A stretch of 64,000 bases of DNA from Ilyomonas limi (GCF_005233845.1 NZ_SZQL01000004.1:247196-311195), one strand, 5' to 3'. Positions 54,201 through 62,480 are shown, counted from the first letter of the stretch. The notes: generated by a model not told the origin, from the letters alone. Numbers and translations are program-made.

Positions 54201-55344
54201 AGAAGCCATTTTTGATTTTACTATAAGTCCTATAAAAGATGAGAGGGGAAACGTAACGCAGTTATTAGGTGTAAGTGCCGATATAACCAGCCAGAAAAGA
54301 CGGGAAAGGCTGTTGGTTGAATCGAAAGAAAAATACCGTGCCTTGTTTGAGAAAAGCCCTTTACCACACTGGATTTTTGACGAGGAGACACTAAGGTTTT
54401 TGGAGGTGAATCTTGCTGCGGTTAAGCAATATGGCTATAGCCGGGAGGAGTTTCTTTCTATGAGTTTATTAGAGATTAGGCCAAAGAAAAACGCGCTTGA
54501 ACTGGCTGCTATGAACAAAACAAATTGGCCCGAAACAATGGAATTTTACTCCCTTCACAAAAAGAAAAGCGGAGAGTTAATGAAAGTGCAAGTGACTGCC
54601 AACTCCATTTGGTATGGAAACAAGCTGGCGCGAATGGCAATCGTGCTCGATCGCACAGAACAGGAAAAAGCCAAAGATGCTTTGATTGCCACTACGCAGC
54701 AACTGCGCGAGCTGACATCGCATCTGCAGGATATTCGCGAAGAAGAACGAACCAATATTGCACGCGAGATACACGATGAATTGGGACAACAGCTTACGGC
54801 ATTAAAAATGGATATTTCGTGGATTGGCAGAAAATTAACTGCCGGTGACGAAAATATTCGCAACAAAATCAAAACTGCGATAGAACTGACAGACAGTACC
54901 ATTAGTGCGGTAAGAAGAATAGCTGCACAGCTTCGTCCCAGCATGTTGGACGATCTGGGACTCGCAGAAGCTATCGCCTGGCAAAGTCACGAGTTTAGCA
55001 GCCGTACGGGCATTGTAGTATCCTGTTCTACCGGTGTGCCGGACGATAAATTTCCACCTGCCATTTCCATTGCTATTTTCAGGATTTTTCAGGAGGCGCT
55101 CACCAATATTGCACGCCATGCCAACGCAACAGAAGTGTTATGCAATTTGCAGAAGAAAAATAATTTGCTTTGCCTTACCGTTAAAGATAATGGGGTTGGC
55201 TTTGACATAAACGGGCAAGCTAAAAGAAAAACACTTGGTTTGCTGGGCATGAAAGAAAGGGCCATTATGCTCAATGGTAAATACAGCATTGAAAGCCGCC
55301 CAGGCAAAGGAACAACAGTGTCGGTTGAAATTCCCCTGAGATAG
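51274..55344 (+). CDS. Nine-PAS cytoplasmic sensor histidine kinase (HisKA_3/NarX-like)
   Basis: The 1356-residue product lacks membrane segments and consists of about nine consecutive PAS domains (starting near residues 15, 137, 270, 385, 515, 640, 765, 890 and 1012). They are mostly linked by PAC ends such as VSVIRDITETKQLEKQL, GVSSDITEYKRIEDRL and GVSADITSQKRRERLL. The kinase core is of the HisKA_3 type: EERTNIAREIHDELGQQLTA with the phospho-histidine, then an HATPase with DNGVGFDI and LGLLGMKERAIMLNGKYSIE. The gene for a NarL-type regulator lies 184 bases downstream, a clear partner. Confidence 0.93.
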   Translation: MPISTDLVNSQNADAQLVQQAFECSPNSIYIIDPTAMRFVNANQTALRSLGYTKEELLSKTPQDIDASFSNEVIAAGFDGIIKSKEQHASFPAVHRRKDGSTFEIEIYLSCFTNNNKTYILASAANTSVLKKTQEQLQFHATLFSSISDAVVATDARFCITSYNQHAREMFGWMEEEAIGKHAREWTNTIFSHAMQEQVQQQLFEKGSWKGEITTHKKNGDAFPAIISIGVLKDEDGKMTGTVSVIRDITETKQLEKQLKDFNEQSAQHIIHKTEELTNVFNRISDGFTALDADWNYTYINKKAAEIIGRDPSGMIGKNIWQEFPELVGTSLYHKYHKTMQDQQVFRTEEYVDIFQKWFEGVLYPSPQGLSVYFHDITDKKNAEQALAESELQYRTIVETVHEGIWQIDEKGNTAFVNNFMTALLGYTKEELINASMFQFMSEEAKQQAQKLVEERKKGIARQHEFTFIKKDGSPVYTLLQTVPLFKKSKYKGALVIVLDISERKMAEERNRFKANLLNTIGQAVIATDLQGIVTYWNKAAESIYGWSEAEAMDKNIIELTPAYQSRDLAMQIIEVLKQGNTWSGELEVRRKDETVFPVFVTHTPIYNEQGKLSGIIGVSSDITEYKRIEDRLRESKARYRRAQSHGKLGHWERDLITNQFFWSDEIYKIYGLNPETTKPDYHTFINAVHPDDRERLLREIALAISHSKYFDVFYRVVLKSGAIRYMHEVGEAIRDKSGQLVKLAGMVQDVTEQKRVEEALFLSQKNYRLLFEQNPVPLWMTDADTFAFIDINHAAVAQYGYSKDAFIGLNAKDLKVPEEHPFLQILKQRGKDIKRLEEVVQHRKKNGDIIYVKINANLITYNARAVWLAAGWDITQELLYRQSLQQKQQQLSLIFNSTENAMWLLKVEANNNFRILLVNEAFVNLGGVNKEDLLGRSVDEIFSANEYQNVYARYKACVESGAVQKFTNTLWMNNEEAIFDFTISPIKDERGNVTQLLGVSADITSQKRRERLLVESKEKYRALFEKSPLPHWIFDEETLRFLEVNLAAVKQYGYSREEFLSMSLLEIRPKKNALELAAMNKTNWPETMEFYSLHKKKSGELMKVQVTANSIWYGNKLARMAIVLDRTEQEKAKDALIATTQQLRELTSHLQDIREEERTNIAREIHDELGQQLTALKMDISWIGRKLTAGDENIRNKIKTAIELTDSTISAVRRIAAQLRPSMLDDLGLAEAIAWQSHEFSSRTGIVVSCSTGVPDDKFPPAISIAIFRIFQEALTNIARHANATEVLCNLQKKNNLLCLTVKDNGVGFDINGQAKRKTLGLLGMKERAIMLNGKYSIESRPGKGTTVSVEIPLR

Positions 55345-55379
55345 GAGCTATTCAGGAAGTGGACGGATAAATACTACTT

Positions 55380-55505
55380 TTGTGAACGGTGAATGGTGAA
55401 TGAAAAAGTGTTTATGTTACATCCTTATTTTCACTTCTCACGCTACACTTTTCTTACACCATTGACAATTCACTAACTCACAACTGATCACTCACTACTC
55501 ACATG
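55380..55505. repeat. Imperfect palindrome of the GTGAATGGTGAATG type
   Basis: Left units GTGAACGGTGAATGGTGAATG are mirrored by TTCACTAACTCACAACTGAT then CACTCACTACTCAC. It fills the gap between the kinase and its regulator, and the architecture matches 5341-5470. Confidence 0.6.
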
Positions 55506-55528
55506 ATTGTTGTGATAAACTTTTTTGC

Positions 55529-56158
55529 ATGTTGAGAATATTAATTGCAGACGACCATGCAATTGTAAGAAGGGGATTAAAAGATATTTTGCTGGATGCC
55601 TTTCCAACGGCAGCCATAGCAGAGGTGTGCGATGCAGAAGAGTTGGTTCAAAAAGTAATAAAGGAGCAATACGATATTGTTATTACCGACCTTTCTATGC
55701 CGGGGCGTAGCGGCCTGGAAGCGCTGCAGCAGATTAAAGCATACGATGCAAAGTTGCCGGTACTGGTACTAAGTGTGTATCCCGAAGAACAATATGGTGT
55801 GCGTGTATTAAAGGCGGGGGCTGCCGGCTACCTCAATAAAGATATGGCGCCCGAGGAACTGGTAACTGCCATTAATAGGGTGCTTTCGGGCAAAAAATAC
55901 ATTACGCCGGTAGTAGCCGAAAAGCTGGCATCTGCCGTAGATTTTCACTCCGAAAAATTACCCCACGAGCATTTGTCCGACCGCGAGTTTGAAGTATTTA
56001 AAATGTTGGCTGTGGGCAAGTCAGTTTCCGAGATTGGTGATATATTGCACTTGGGTGTAACTACCGTAAGTACTTACCGGTCGAGGATACTGGCAAAGAT
56101 GAATGTAAAAGCCAATGCTGAGCTTACGCAGTATGCTATGGAATACAAACTGATATAG
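55529..56158 (+). CDS. NarL/FixJ-type response regulator
   Basis: The 209-residue product has a receiver domain (about 1-120; LRILIADDHAIVRRGLKDIL, phospho-acceptor Asp54 in IVITDLSMPGRSG, Lys in AGYLNKDM) and a LuxR-type helix-turn-helix (about 145-205; LSDREFEVFKMLAVGKSVSE and TTVSTYRSRILAKM). It should be phosphorylated by the nine-PAS kinase encoded just upstream and bind DNA. Targets are unknown. Confidence 0.95.
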   Translation: MLRILIADDHAIVRRGLKDILLDAFPTAAIAEVCDAEELVQKVIKEQYDIVITDLSMPGRSGLEALQQIKAYDAKLPVLVLSVYPEEQYGVRVLKAGAAGYLNKDMAPEELVTAINRVLSGKKYITPVVAEKLASAVDFHSEKLPHEHLSDREFEVFKMLAVGKSVSEIGDILHLGVTTVSTYRSRILAKMNVKANAELTQYAMEYKLI

Positions 56159-56296
56159 CACTCAGTATGTTGTAGTTGCGATACTACACATTTTGTAAAA
56201 TCCTTCTACATTTTGCTATGTTATATACTTTTATTTTTACTGCACAAGCATCAGCACAGCTTTATTGAACCTCATCGAGTTTAGTGTACTTCTCTT

Positions 56297-56737
56297 ATGA
56301 ATATACATTATTGTACAGGACATTTTACTTTGTATGTAAAGGAGGCACCTGCAAACACTTATACCGGCAAACCTGCTAAGCCATTGCTCATAGTGGACGA
56401 TTCTCCGCTTATTGTAAAAAAGATAAGTGAATGGCTGGAAGAAGTGGAGGGTATTACTTCTATCGAAAGTTGTGGCACATATGCCCGGGCGGTTGATTTG
56501 CTTGCTGTTTGCAAGCCGGCAGTAGTACTGCTGGATGTTAATTTGCCCGATAAAAGCGGCATTGTTTTACTTAAACACATCAAAGCGCTTTATCCTGGCA
56601 CAACCGTCATTATGGTTACCAATCAGGGTGATGATTTTTATAAAAACCTCTGTCTCGAATCAGGTGCCCACTACTTTTTGGATAAATCGAACGATTTTGA
56701 AAAATTACCTGCGCTGGTTGCTTCCATTATTCAATAA
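56297..56737 (+). CDS. Single-domain response regulator
   Basis: The 146-residue product has a 28-residue N-terminal extension without clear features, then a receiver domain with PLLIVDDSPLIVKKISEWL, Asp80 in VVLLDVNLPDKSG and the Lys of HYFLDKSNDFEKLP. There is no output domain. It follows the kinase/regulator pair by 138 bases, so it may be a phosphate sink or adaptor for that system. Later in-frame starts are possible. Confidence 0.87.
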   Translation: MNIHYCTGHFTLYVKEAPANTYTGKPAKPLLIVDDSPLIVKKISEWLEEVEGITSIESCGTYARAVDLLAVCKPAVVLLDVNLPDKSGIVLLKHIKALYPGTTVIMVTNQGDDFYKNLCLESGAHYFLDKSNDFEKLPALVASIIQ

Positions 56738-57344
56738 ATAAGACTGTTCCAATATCAGTTTTGTAGAAAGAATATTACAGAAAGGGTGTATTTATACTAC
56801 AAAATATCAGGTTGTTCTGTTATAGCTACTTATTTGTATTTTGTTTTATTTTGTACTACATAATAATAGAGATATTATAAAGCCGCAAGCAGCAAAGCAG
56901 AACACTTTAATAATGCAATTAATACAGTATGTTTTATAACTCCCGGAATCCAAAATCAAATCAAAATATACTTAACTACAAGTTACTTTACGGCCGCTTT
57001 TATAGCATTTTTTCCTGCTGCATAACCTTTATGTATCTCATCTGCAAGAGTATTTATTCAATTATACTTTTTAGTGCCAATAAATACTTTTGTAATTTTA
57101 TTATATAATTAGAATCCAATATTCAACAAGACACAACAGCAGTAATGCATACAAATGATGTATCCCCAAAAAAGCTGCCTTACGAAGCACTATCCCGCCT
57201 AACAGATAAACTGCTGCTTGCGGCTTTCATTCTATAAAACAGTATAACATGCTCTTGCAAATACACAAAGATTTATAAAGAAGAACTATTTCTAAAGCTT
57301 GCCAACAAATAAATTTATTGTAGTTCATCACCACCAATAACAGT
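56738..57344. other. Long AT-rich intergenic region
   Basis: A TACTTTTG (-7-like) box at 57085-57092 precedes a 30-codon frame at 57145-57237 (MHTNDVSPKKLPYEALSRLT...). This could be a tiny gene or chance. Nothing else is recognisable. Confidence 0.3.
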
Positions 57345-57376
57345 AAAGGTCTTCAACGGTTAAGCAGAAGACCTTT
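57345..57376 (-). terminator. Terminator of the secreted-protein pair
   Basis: Arms AAAGGTCTTC and GAAGACCTTT form a perfect 10-base-pair stem 24 bases past the stop at 57400. Confidence 0.8.
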
Positions 57377-57399
57377 GCCATAGAAATGAATGCAATAAA

Positions 57400-58440
57400 C
57401 TACTCTTTTATAAATTGAACAGTACGTATTTCCAGTCCATCACTTATATGAAGAACATAAGTACCTGTTGCAAGTGTGCTAATATTTATTTGCCTGCTAA
57501 AACTGCCTGCTCCTTCGAACTGCTGGGATAGAATGGCTTTACCATCAAGGCTATAAACCATTAATTGCAAACCAGTTTGTTTTGTGTGCTGAATATTTAG
57601 CGTAAGCGCATTACCACTTACCGGATTGGGGCTTACCGAAACATTGAACTGCTGTAACGATAGCTTGTTAGCATCTGTTATCAGCGACTGGTTATTGATA
57701 ACCGGTGCAAGTGCGGGTGCACCCGAGAAACGGGCAAGTTTGGTAAGCGACCATGTAAAGTTTGCATCCTGCATACGCACAAACAAGGTATCTGCACGCG
57801 CTGGTATTTTGTTGTAAGGAATTGTAAATTTAAATGTTCCGTTGGCGCTTGGCGTCGCAAATACCTGTCCGGTAGCTTTGCCAAAGCCCGGATCGTTGTT
57901 AAAGAAATATTCTGCCTTTGTAATTTTTGCAGTATCAAGGCTCTTAATGATTTCTATATTTCTTCTCACATTCAATCCCCAGTGCCCGTCACTATCCAGC
58001 ATGCGTATATACAACTTGTGATAGCCGGGCGATAAGCCGGTTGTTTTGGCAGTAAACGTTTGTGTTAAGGTGGTGTTTGCACTTCCTATGGCAATTGCTT
58101 TACCTTTACCAACGCCAGGATCAGTATCAAAAAAATACTCTCCGGCAGTAATGTTTGCGGTTGTTTGTGAAGGGAATACTTCAATGTTTGCTCTTACCGG
58201 AAAACTCCATTTGTTATTGCTTGTTTTAGTGCGTATGTATAATTTATGATAACCAGGAGCAACGCCGGCAAGATTAATCTTAAAGGCAAAACTGCTGTCG
58301 GCAGCGAGTGTTACATTTAGCTTTGTATTCTTTCCTATGCCTTTATCCTTATCAATAAAGTACTCTGCCTGCATTATATTTTGCGCCAGCGAAAACAGCC
58401 CGGCGCACGCCAGTAGCAGCGTGATGATGCATGTTTTCAT
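57400..58440 (-). CDS. Type IX-secreted protein with three internal repeats and a Por sorting tail
   Basis: The 346-residue product has a signal peptide (MKTCIITLLLACAGLFSLAQ) and three tandem modules of about 67 residues (23-89, 98-165, 174-238). Each opens with AEYFxDxDxGxGK (AEYFIDKDKGIGK, GEYFFDTDPGVGK, AEYFFNNDPGFGK), and repeats 1 and 2 share PGYHKLYIR. The acidic D-x-D-x-G-x-G loop could bind calcium. The C-terminal 85 residues (VSPNPVSGNALTLNIQHTKQ, LATGTYVLHISDG, RTVQFIKE) are a type A sorting domain for type IX export. It is cotranscribed after 58446-59561 with a five-base gap. Confidence 0.88.
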   Translation of the reverse strand: MKTCIITLLLACAGLFSLAQNIMQAEYFIDKDKGIGKNTKLNVTLAADSSFAFKINLAGVAPGYHKLYIRTKTSNNKWSFPVRANIEVFPSQTTANITAGEYFFDTDPGVGKGKAIAIGSANTTLTQTFTAKTTGLSPGYHKLYIRMLDSDGHWGLNVRRNIEIIKSLDTAKITKAEYFFNNDPGFGKATGQVFATPSANGTFKFTIPYNKIPARADTLFVRMQDANFTWSLTKLARFSGAPALAPVINNQSLITDANKLSLQQFNVSVSPNPVSGNALTLNIQHTKQTGLQLMVYSLDGKAILSQQFEGAGSFSRQINISTLATGTYVLHISDGLEIRTVQFIKE

Positions 58441-58445
58441 AGGGT

Positions 58446-59561
58446 TTATTTTATAGTTCTTGCTTTAATAGTAACAGATAAGCCGGAAGCAGGAGTAGCT
58501 ACACCCGAAGTTGTAAGCTGGTAAATGACCGGCACGGGCGCCAAGCCTGAAAGCGTATAATGGTTGGTGATGGCTCCGCCAAATGCACCTCTGTCGGTAC
58601 CATCGGAGCCATTGTTGCTGGCTGCAGAGCCGCTCTTCAACTGGTATATGCCATCGGTAGTGCCCGATGTTACAAATATGCTGCTGATGCTAGTGATTAC
58701 TTTGTTGTTATTGCTTGTTCCAAACTGCCCGGTGCTCGACGAGCTTACACAAAAACTCACATTATTATTGGTATGGTTATTTATATCCACCGTAGCGGTT
58801 GGCGTTTTTAGAATGTTGTTTTTAAAGGAACCAGTGTTTAATTGAATAGAAGGCTTACCGCTGATAGCCAGGCAGTCAAAAGTATTGTTGTTTACTTCCT
58901 GTGCTGTACGAACCGTATTATTAGAATTGAGAATAAGGGTCTTTTTACAAATATTATTATCAAATACAAAATCGGTAGGAAAGCCATAAAAGTTAGGTAA
59001 TATAGCACTGGTTGCATCATTGGGATTATAGGAATTAGAAAAGAAGTTCTGCAACACAAGAATATCTGAGATTGCATTAGCAAGGGTGATAGACCGGTCT
59101 ATTCTGCATCTTTTGATAGTAATATTACTTACATTAATAGTAATGCCATAAAACCCATACACATAAACGCCTATCAGCTGAGAGCCTGCAGAACCGGTAT
59201 TAAATGCAATATTATCCAGCCGTGCAGCAAGTGCATCGTTCGATACATTCGGGTTTTCGTTTAATAAATAACCCGGCCCGATGATAACTAACTTTTTGGT
59301 AATCGTAGCAGCAGAATAATCTATCGCAGCGCCTTCCATATAAAGCGTATCGCCGGCAGTAGCCGATACCAGGTTGGAACTATTAGCATTACTTAATTGT
59401 TTAAAAACCGGATTGGCAGAAGTGCCGCCAAAGTTATCGCCCCACAGCGAAGTGCCGTTGTAGTTGGAGTTGCTGTTTACACGCCATATTTTGGCATGCG
59501 CCTGTTGCACAAAAAGAAGCATAGCAGTAGCTGCCATCAGCAGAAAGTGTGTTGTTTTCAT
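58446..59561 (-). CDS. Exported parallel beta-helix-like protein
   Basis: The 371-residue product has the signal peptide MKTTHFLLMAATAMLLFVQQ ending at AHAK. The body contains regular short repeats of Asn/Ile/Val residues (IGVYVYGFYGITINVSNITI, KTLILNSNNTVRTAQEVNNN) typical of right-handed beta-helices in surface polysaccharide-binding or lyase proteins. No catalytic motif is recognised and no type IX sorting tail is seen. It is the first gene of a pair with the type IX-tailed repeat protein, so the two may act together at the cell surface. Confidence 0.72.
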   Translation of the reverse strand: MKTTHFLLMAATAMLLFVQQAHAKIWRVNSNSNYNGTSLWGDNFGGTSANPVFKQLSNANSSNLVSATAGDTLYMEGAAIDYSAATITKKLVIIGPGYLLNENPNVSNDALAARLDNIAFNTGSAGSQLIGVYVYGFYGITINVSNITIKRCRIDRSITLANAISDILVLQNFFSNSYNPNDATSAILPNFYGFPTDFVFDNNICKKTLILNSNNTVRTAQEVNNNTFDCLAISGKPSIQLNTGSFKNNILKTPTATVDINNHTNNNVSFCVSSSSTGQFGTSNNNKVITSISSIFVTSGTTDGIYQLKSGSAASNNGSDGTDRGAFGGAITNHYTLSGLAPVPVIYQLTTSGVATPASGLSVTIKARTIK

Positions 59562-60226
59562 AATGATTGGTTTGTATGGATGAAGAAAATTCGCAACCTT
59601 TCATTTGCAACTCATCTATACTTCTTTTAGGCAATCTTATCTTTCAGATGAAAAAATAAGTGCTGCTTCATGTTTTTGTAACAGTGCCATTTAATCCATT
59701 ACCGGAAGTTGCAATAATAGGGGTAATAAGGGAGGAGGTATGTTTATAGCAATGATGTTTCTGAAAGTGTACTTTGGTTGTGCAGCTTATCCTGGCTTGT
59801 AATTCGGAATGATTCCTTCCTTTGATAACAAATGTAGATAAAGTATTTGACAAATTAAATTTATCTGTTACTGTCGGCTGCAATGCAAATTAGCGTAGCA
59901 GCCATTTTATTTGCAGCTGTAAATGATTCTTGGTTATAAGCCTGTTAGATTACTTAATATGCCGAAGTAGAAATTATAAGACTGCCTGTTTACAGAAAGC
60001 GGTGTATTGGCATGCAAGGGATATTTTTTCCTTTGTAATTGCGCATCATTAAGGTAATGATATCATTTTCACAATGCTATTTTTCATAGTTATTAGGTTG
60101 GCTAAAAAGCATGGTGTTAGCAGTAGTATAATGGTTGTTGCTGCAGTGCTGTAACGTACTATTTCTTGGTAATGTACAACGATTAATAAGGGGAATATTG
60201 GGAGATGAAGGAGCATGGGAGCTGAA
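59562..60226. other. Intergenic region, no gene seen
   Basis: AT-rich sequence with scattered stops on all frames; short frames such as 60049-60255 on the reverse strand have no family features. Confidence 0.4.
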
Positions 60227-60284
60227 AAATAAATGACAGGCTTTAGCACGGGCATTTACCCAAACTAAAGCCTGTCATTTATTT
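60227..60284 (-). terminator. Perfect 20-base inverted repeat, terminator-like
   Basis: AAATAAATGACAGGCTTTAG (60227-60246) and CTAAAGCCTGTCATTTATTT (60265-60284) are exact complements with an 18-base loop. It lies about 125 bases past the DUF983 copy 2 stop on the reverse strand. Its GGCTTTAG/CTAAAGCC core is shared with 46388-46424. Confidence 0.7.
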
Positions 60285-60408
60285 CATATTACCCGGGAGT
60301 CCATTTTTACATTAGTGAAAACTAATACTGTCCATTTATTAAAGTTTCCCGGATGGATTAGTTGAACGTAGTATCAGCAGTTGTAGTTGAAACTGATTTA
60401 TGAGATAC

Positions 60409-60900
60409 TTACCAGTTATTCTGTTGGTCTTTATTGGTTCTTTCAAGCGGCTGTGGCAGATTTGTTTTCCAGTTTTTATCGTACCATGCAAAGAAAGAAA
60501 GCCAGCCTGTACGTGCAACTCTCATCAGGTAAGGCTGCATGGCTATTAAGAATACAGCGTTAAAAGCAAGCCAGTAAAAAATGCGGTTATCATAGAGCGA
60601 AAAACCAATAGTAAGCCACCACAAAATAAACGTAGCTGCACTCAACGCAACGGTAAACGCATAGCTCACATAACTGGAGCCAAAATAAAAGCCTACTTCA
60701 ATATCTAAAGGCTGACGGCAAACGGAACATTCTTTATTCATTTTCATGGTGTTTTTTAAATGCCACGGATTTTTATCCTGAAACATATCTCCACGCCTGC
60801 ACCTTGGGCATTTACACAAAAAGAGATTAAAGACACTGGGTTTAGGTTCGCTGTGTGGCATATCAATATTGTTTGTTTGACGAAATGTTATTGTTTCCAT
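60409..60900 (-). CDS. DUF983 family membrane protein (copy 2)
   Basis: The 163-residue product resembles copy 1 (39794-40255): FLCKCPRCRRGDMF and NKECSVCRQPLDIEVGFYFG carry the two CxxC pairs, and VSYAFTVALSAATFILWWLT plus a second hydrophobic segment span the membrane. It lies five bases after the AraC regulator gene and is probably expressed with it. Function is unknown. Confidence 0.9.
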   Translation of the reverse strand: METITFRQTNNIDMPHSEPKPSVFNLFLCKCPRCRRGDMFQDKNPWHLKNTMKMNKECSVCRQPLDIEVGFYFGSSYVSYAFTVALSAATFILWWLTIGFSLYDNRIFYWLAFNAVFLIAMQPYLMRVARTGWLSFFAWYDKNWKTNLPQPLERTNKDQQNNW

Positions 60901-60904
60901 GTTT

Positions 60905-61789
60905 TTATTTTTTTATGATTTGTTTTCTGAATACTTCCGGTGTTATTCCTTCATATTTCTTAAAGAATTTTGAGAAATAAGAGTTGTCGGCAAAGTCCAG
61001 TTCCAATGCTATTTCGGAGATGGTCATTTTTGCATTCACCAGCAATCTCTTAGCTTCCAGCAATATCCTGTCTCTTATTAATTCCCCTGCAGAATGACCG
61101 GTTACATCTTTGCTCAAAGCATTTAAATGATTAGGTGTTACATACAGCATAGCTGCATAATCTTTCGTCAGCTTCTTTTCTTTATAATGCTGGTCAATAA
61201 GCTTTTGAAAATTTCTAAAAAGAATGGAGTTGTAACTGTGTTGTTGCGCATCATTTTCTTTGCCGGTGTACCGGCTCACCTGTATAAACAACTGAACCAA
61301 CGCTGTTCTTGCAAAATCATCTTTTAGTTTTTCTTTTGAATTGCTTTCGCGAACAATGGTTTCCAGGATTTGTTCAATTTGTTGCCTGCCTTCTTCAGGT
61401 ATGGTTATTACCTGTTCATTTGCCTTGCCCGAAAAGAACCTAAACTGATCGAGGTATCTTGGATTAGCAATTAACGCATGGAGGTATTGTTCTGAAAAAT
61501 TTACGATATAGCCGTTGGGCTGTTCATCAAAATACCAGCTATGCACTTGCCCCGGCGCCATAAAGTAGATCTCACCGGGCGCCACAGGAAAATGGATAAA
61601 ATCTATGGAATGGCTGCCCGAACCCTGTGAGAAATACACCAGATGATAAAAAGAATGCTTATGCGGAAAATGCAGATTCTTATGTTCCTCTAAGTAATGA
61701 GCAAAGTGGTCGGCAACAAATTCATTCGGCGAAAGTGGTGTATCTTTTAAAGTGTGAATACTATATACAGGCAGAGCTCCCTTTGACAT
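60905..61789 (-). CDS. AraC family transcriptional regulator
   Basis: The 294-residue product has an N-terminal cupin-like sensing domain (HFAHYLEEHKNLHFPHKHSF, HSIDFIHFPVAPGEIYFMAP) and a C-terminal double helix-turn-helix (about 190-294; YVTPNHLNALSKDVTGHSAG and TISEIALELDFADNSYFSKF). It probably binds a small ligand and regulates itself and DUF983 copy 2 in the same operon. A TAnnTTTG-like box precedes it at 61807-61814. Confidence 0.92.
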   Translation of the reverse strand: MSKGALPVYSIHTLKDTPLSPNEFVADHFAHYLEEHKNLHFPHKHSFYHLVYFSQGSGSHSIDFIHFPVAPGEIYFMAPGQVHSWYFDEQPNGYIVNFSEQYLHALIANPRYLDQFRFFSGKANEQVITIPEEGRQQIEQILETIVRESNSKEKLKDDFARTALVQLFIQVSRYTGKENDAQQHSYNSILFRNFQKLIDQHYKEKKLTKDYAAMLYVTPNHLNALSKDVTGHSAGELIRDRILLEAKRLLVNAKMTISEIALELDFADNSYFSKFFKKYEGITPEVFRKQIIKK

Positions 61790-61806
61790 TACCTTTGTTT
61801 CTGATG

Positions 61807-61814
61807 CAAAACTA
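61807..61814 (-). promoter_or_regulatory. Bacteroidota -7 box for the araC-type gene
   Basis: On the reverse strand TAGTTTTG matches TAnnTTTG and lies 17 bases before the start codon at 61789. A clear -33 element is not seen. Confidence 0.5.
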
Positions 61815-62132
61815 CAAGCGACTTACCATTAAAAGAGGTAAATTTTAAGGCTTTTATGGTACTTTTTACTGATTAGGGAAAGTTTGAAAAATTTGAAAGC
61901 GTAGTGTTGTTTTTTGTAGTTATTGTGTGTTGTCCGAAAGAATATTGCGTTGCCAATAGTGCGATGGCTTCTGTTTTTATGCAACAACATAGTGCTTCTG
62001 AGCTAATACGCAAGGGTGATAAAGGAGAATCAGGAGGAAGAAAAGACCGGGGACCTTAAAAATTTGTAAGGGTTCGCATTTTATATTATAGCTTTTTTAA
62101 GTGTTGTTGCTAAGGAGTTTAAATCGCCAAAA
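61815..62132. other. Intergenic region upstream of the AraC gene
   Basis: No convincing gene; only very short frames without family features. Confidence 0.35.
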
Positions 62133-62291
62133 ATGTTAAGTTCATCAATTCCAATCAGTGATAATCATTTCTTAATTTATGGTTTAGAATCTTTAGGATG
62201 GTATGGCACAGGCGATTCGGCCATGTTTACCATCAGCAAGGCGCATTACTCCAAGGGTGACTGTCATTTGGGAATGCAGATTATGCAGTAA
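62133..62291 (+). CDS. Possible small protein (52 aa), unknown
   Basis: The ATG at 62133 opens a 52-codon frame (ISDNHFLIYGLESLGWYGTG is in the middle). The upstream codons stay open back to about 62070, so it could also be the 3' remnant of a longer gene. A TAAGGAG lies about 16 bases before the ATG and a terminator-like hairpin follows at 62313. No family is recognised; it may be chance. Confidence 0.25.
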   Translation: MLSSSIPISDNHFLIYGLESLGWYGTGDSAMFTISKAHYSKGDCHLGMQIMQ

Positions 62292-62312
62292 GCATTGATG
62301 ATTCAATAAGAG

Positions 62313-62342
62313 AAGGGTGCTGCAATCAAGCGGCACCCCTTT
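62313..62342. terminator. Hairpin terminator
   Basis: AAGGGTGC-TGC pairs with GCGGCACCCCTT across a short loop, between a possible forward small gene and the reverse zinc-ribbon gene. Confidence 0.65.
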
Positions 62343-62351
62343 ATTTCGGGA

Positions 62352-62480
62352 TTAATCCTCTTTTTCAGGTTCGTCATTATCCTCGAAAACACGTCCGCAA
62401 TCATCACAGATAAACTCATCAGGGGCAACGGATAATCGGGTAACATTTTCTGACTTGCATTCAGGACACTCAATAATCAT
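62352..62480 (-). CDS. Very small zinc-ribbon protein (42 aa)
   Basis: The frame from ATG 62480 encodes IIECPECKSENVTRLSVAPD followed by EFICDDCGRVFE and an acidic tail ending KED. Two CxxC pairs spaced by 19 residues form a classical zinc ribbon. It is below a 60-residue cut-off. A TACTTTTG promoter box at 62521-62528 places the likely RNA start near 62515, which excludes the in-frame ATG at 62519 and supports the start at 62480. Its function is unknown; it may bind nucleic acid or a protein partner. Confidence 0.8.
   Translation of the reverse strand: MIIECPECKSENVTRLSVAPDEFICDDCGRVFEDNDEPEKED

Noticed and set aside
61900..62060. Search for tRNA or other structured RNA in the sparse right-hand region
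   Set aside because: No cloverleaf-like TTCGAAT arm or paired acceptor ends were seen by eye; a covariance search would be needed to exclude it.
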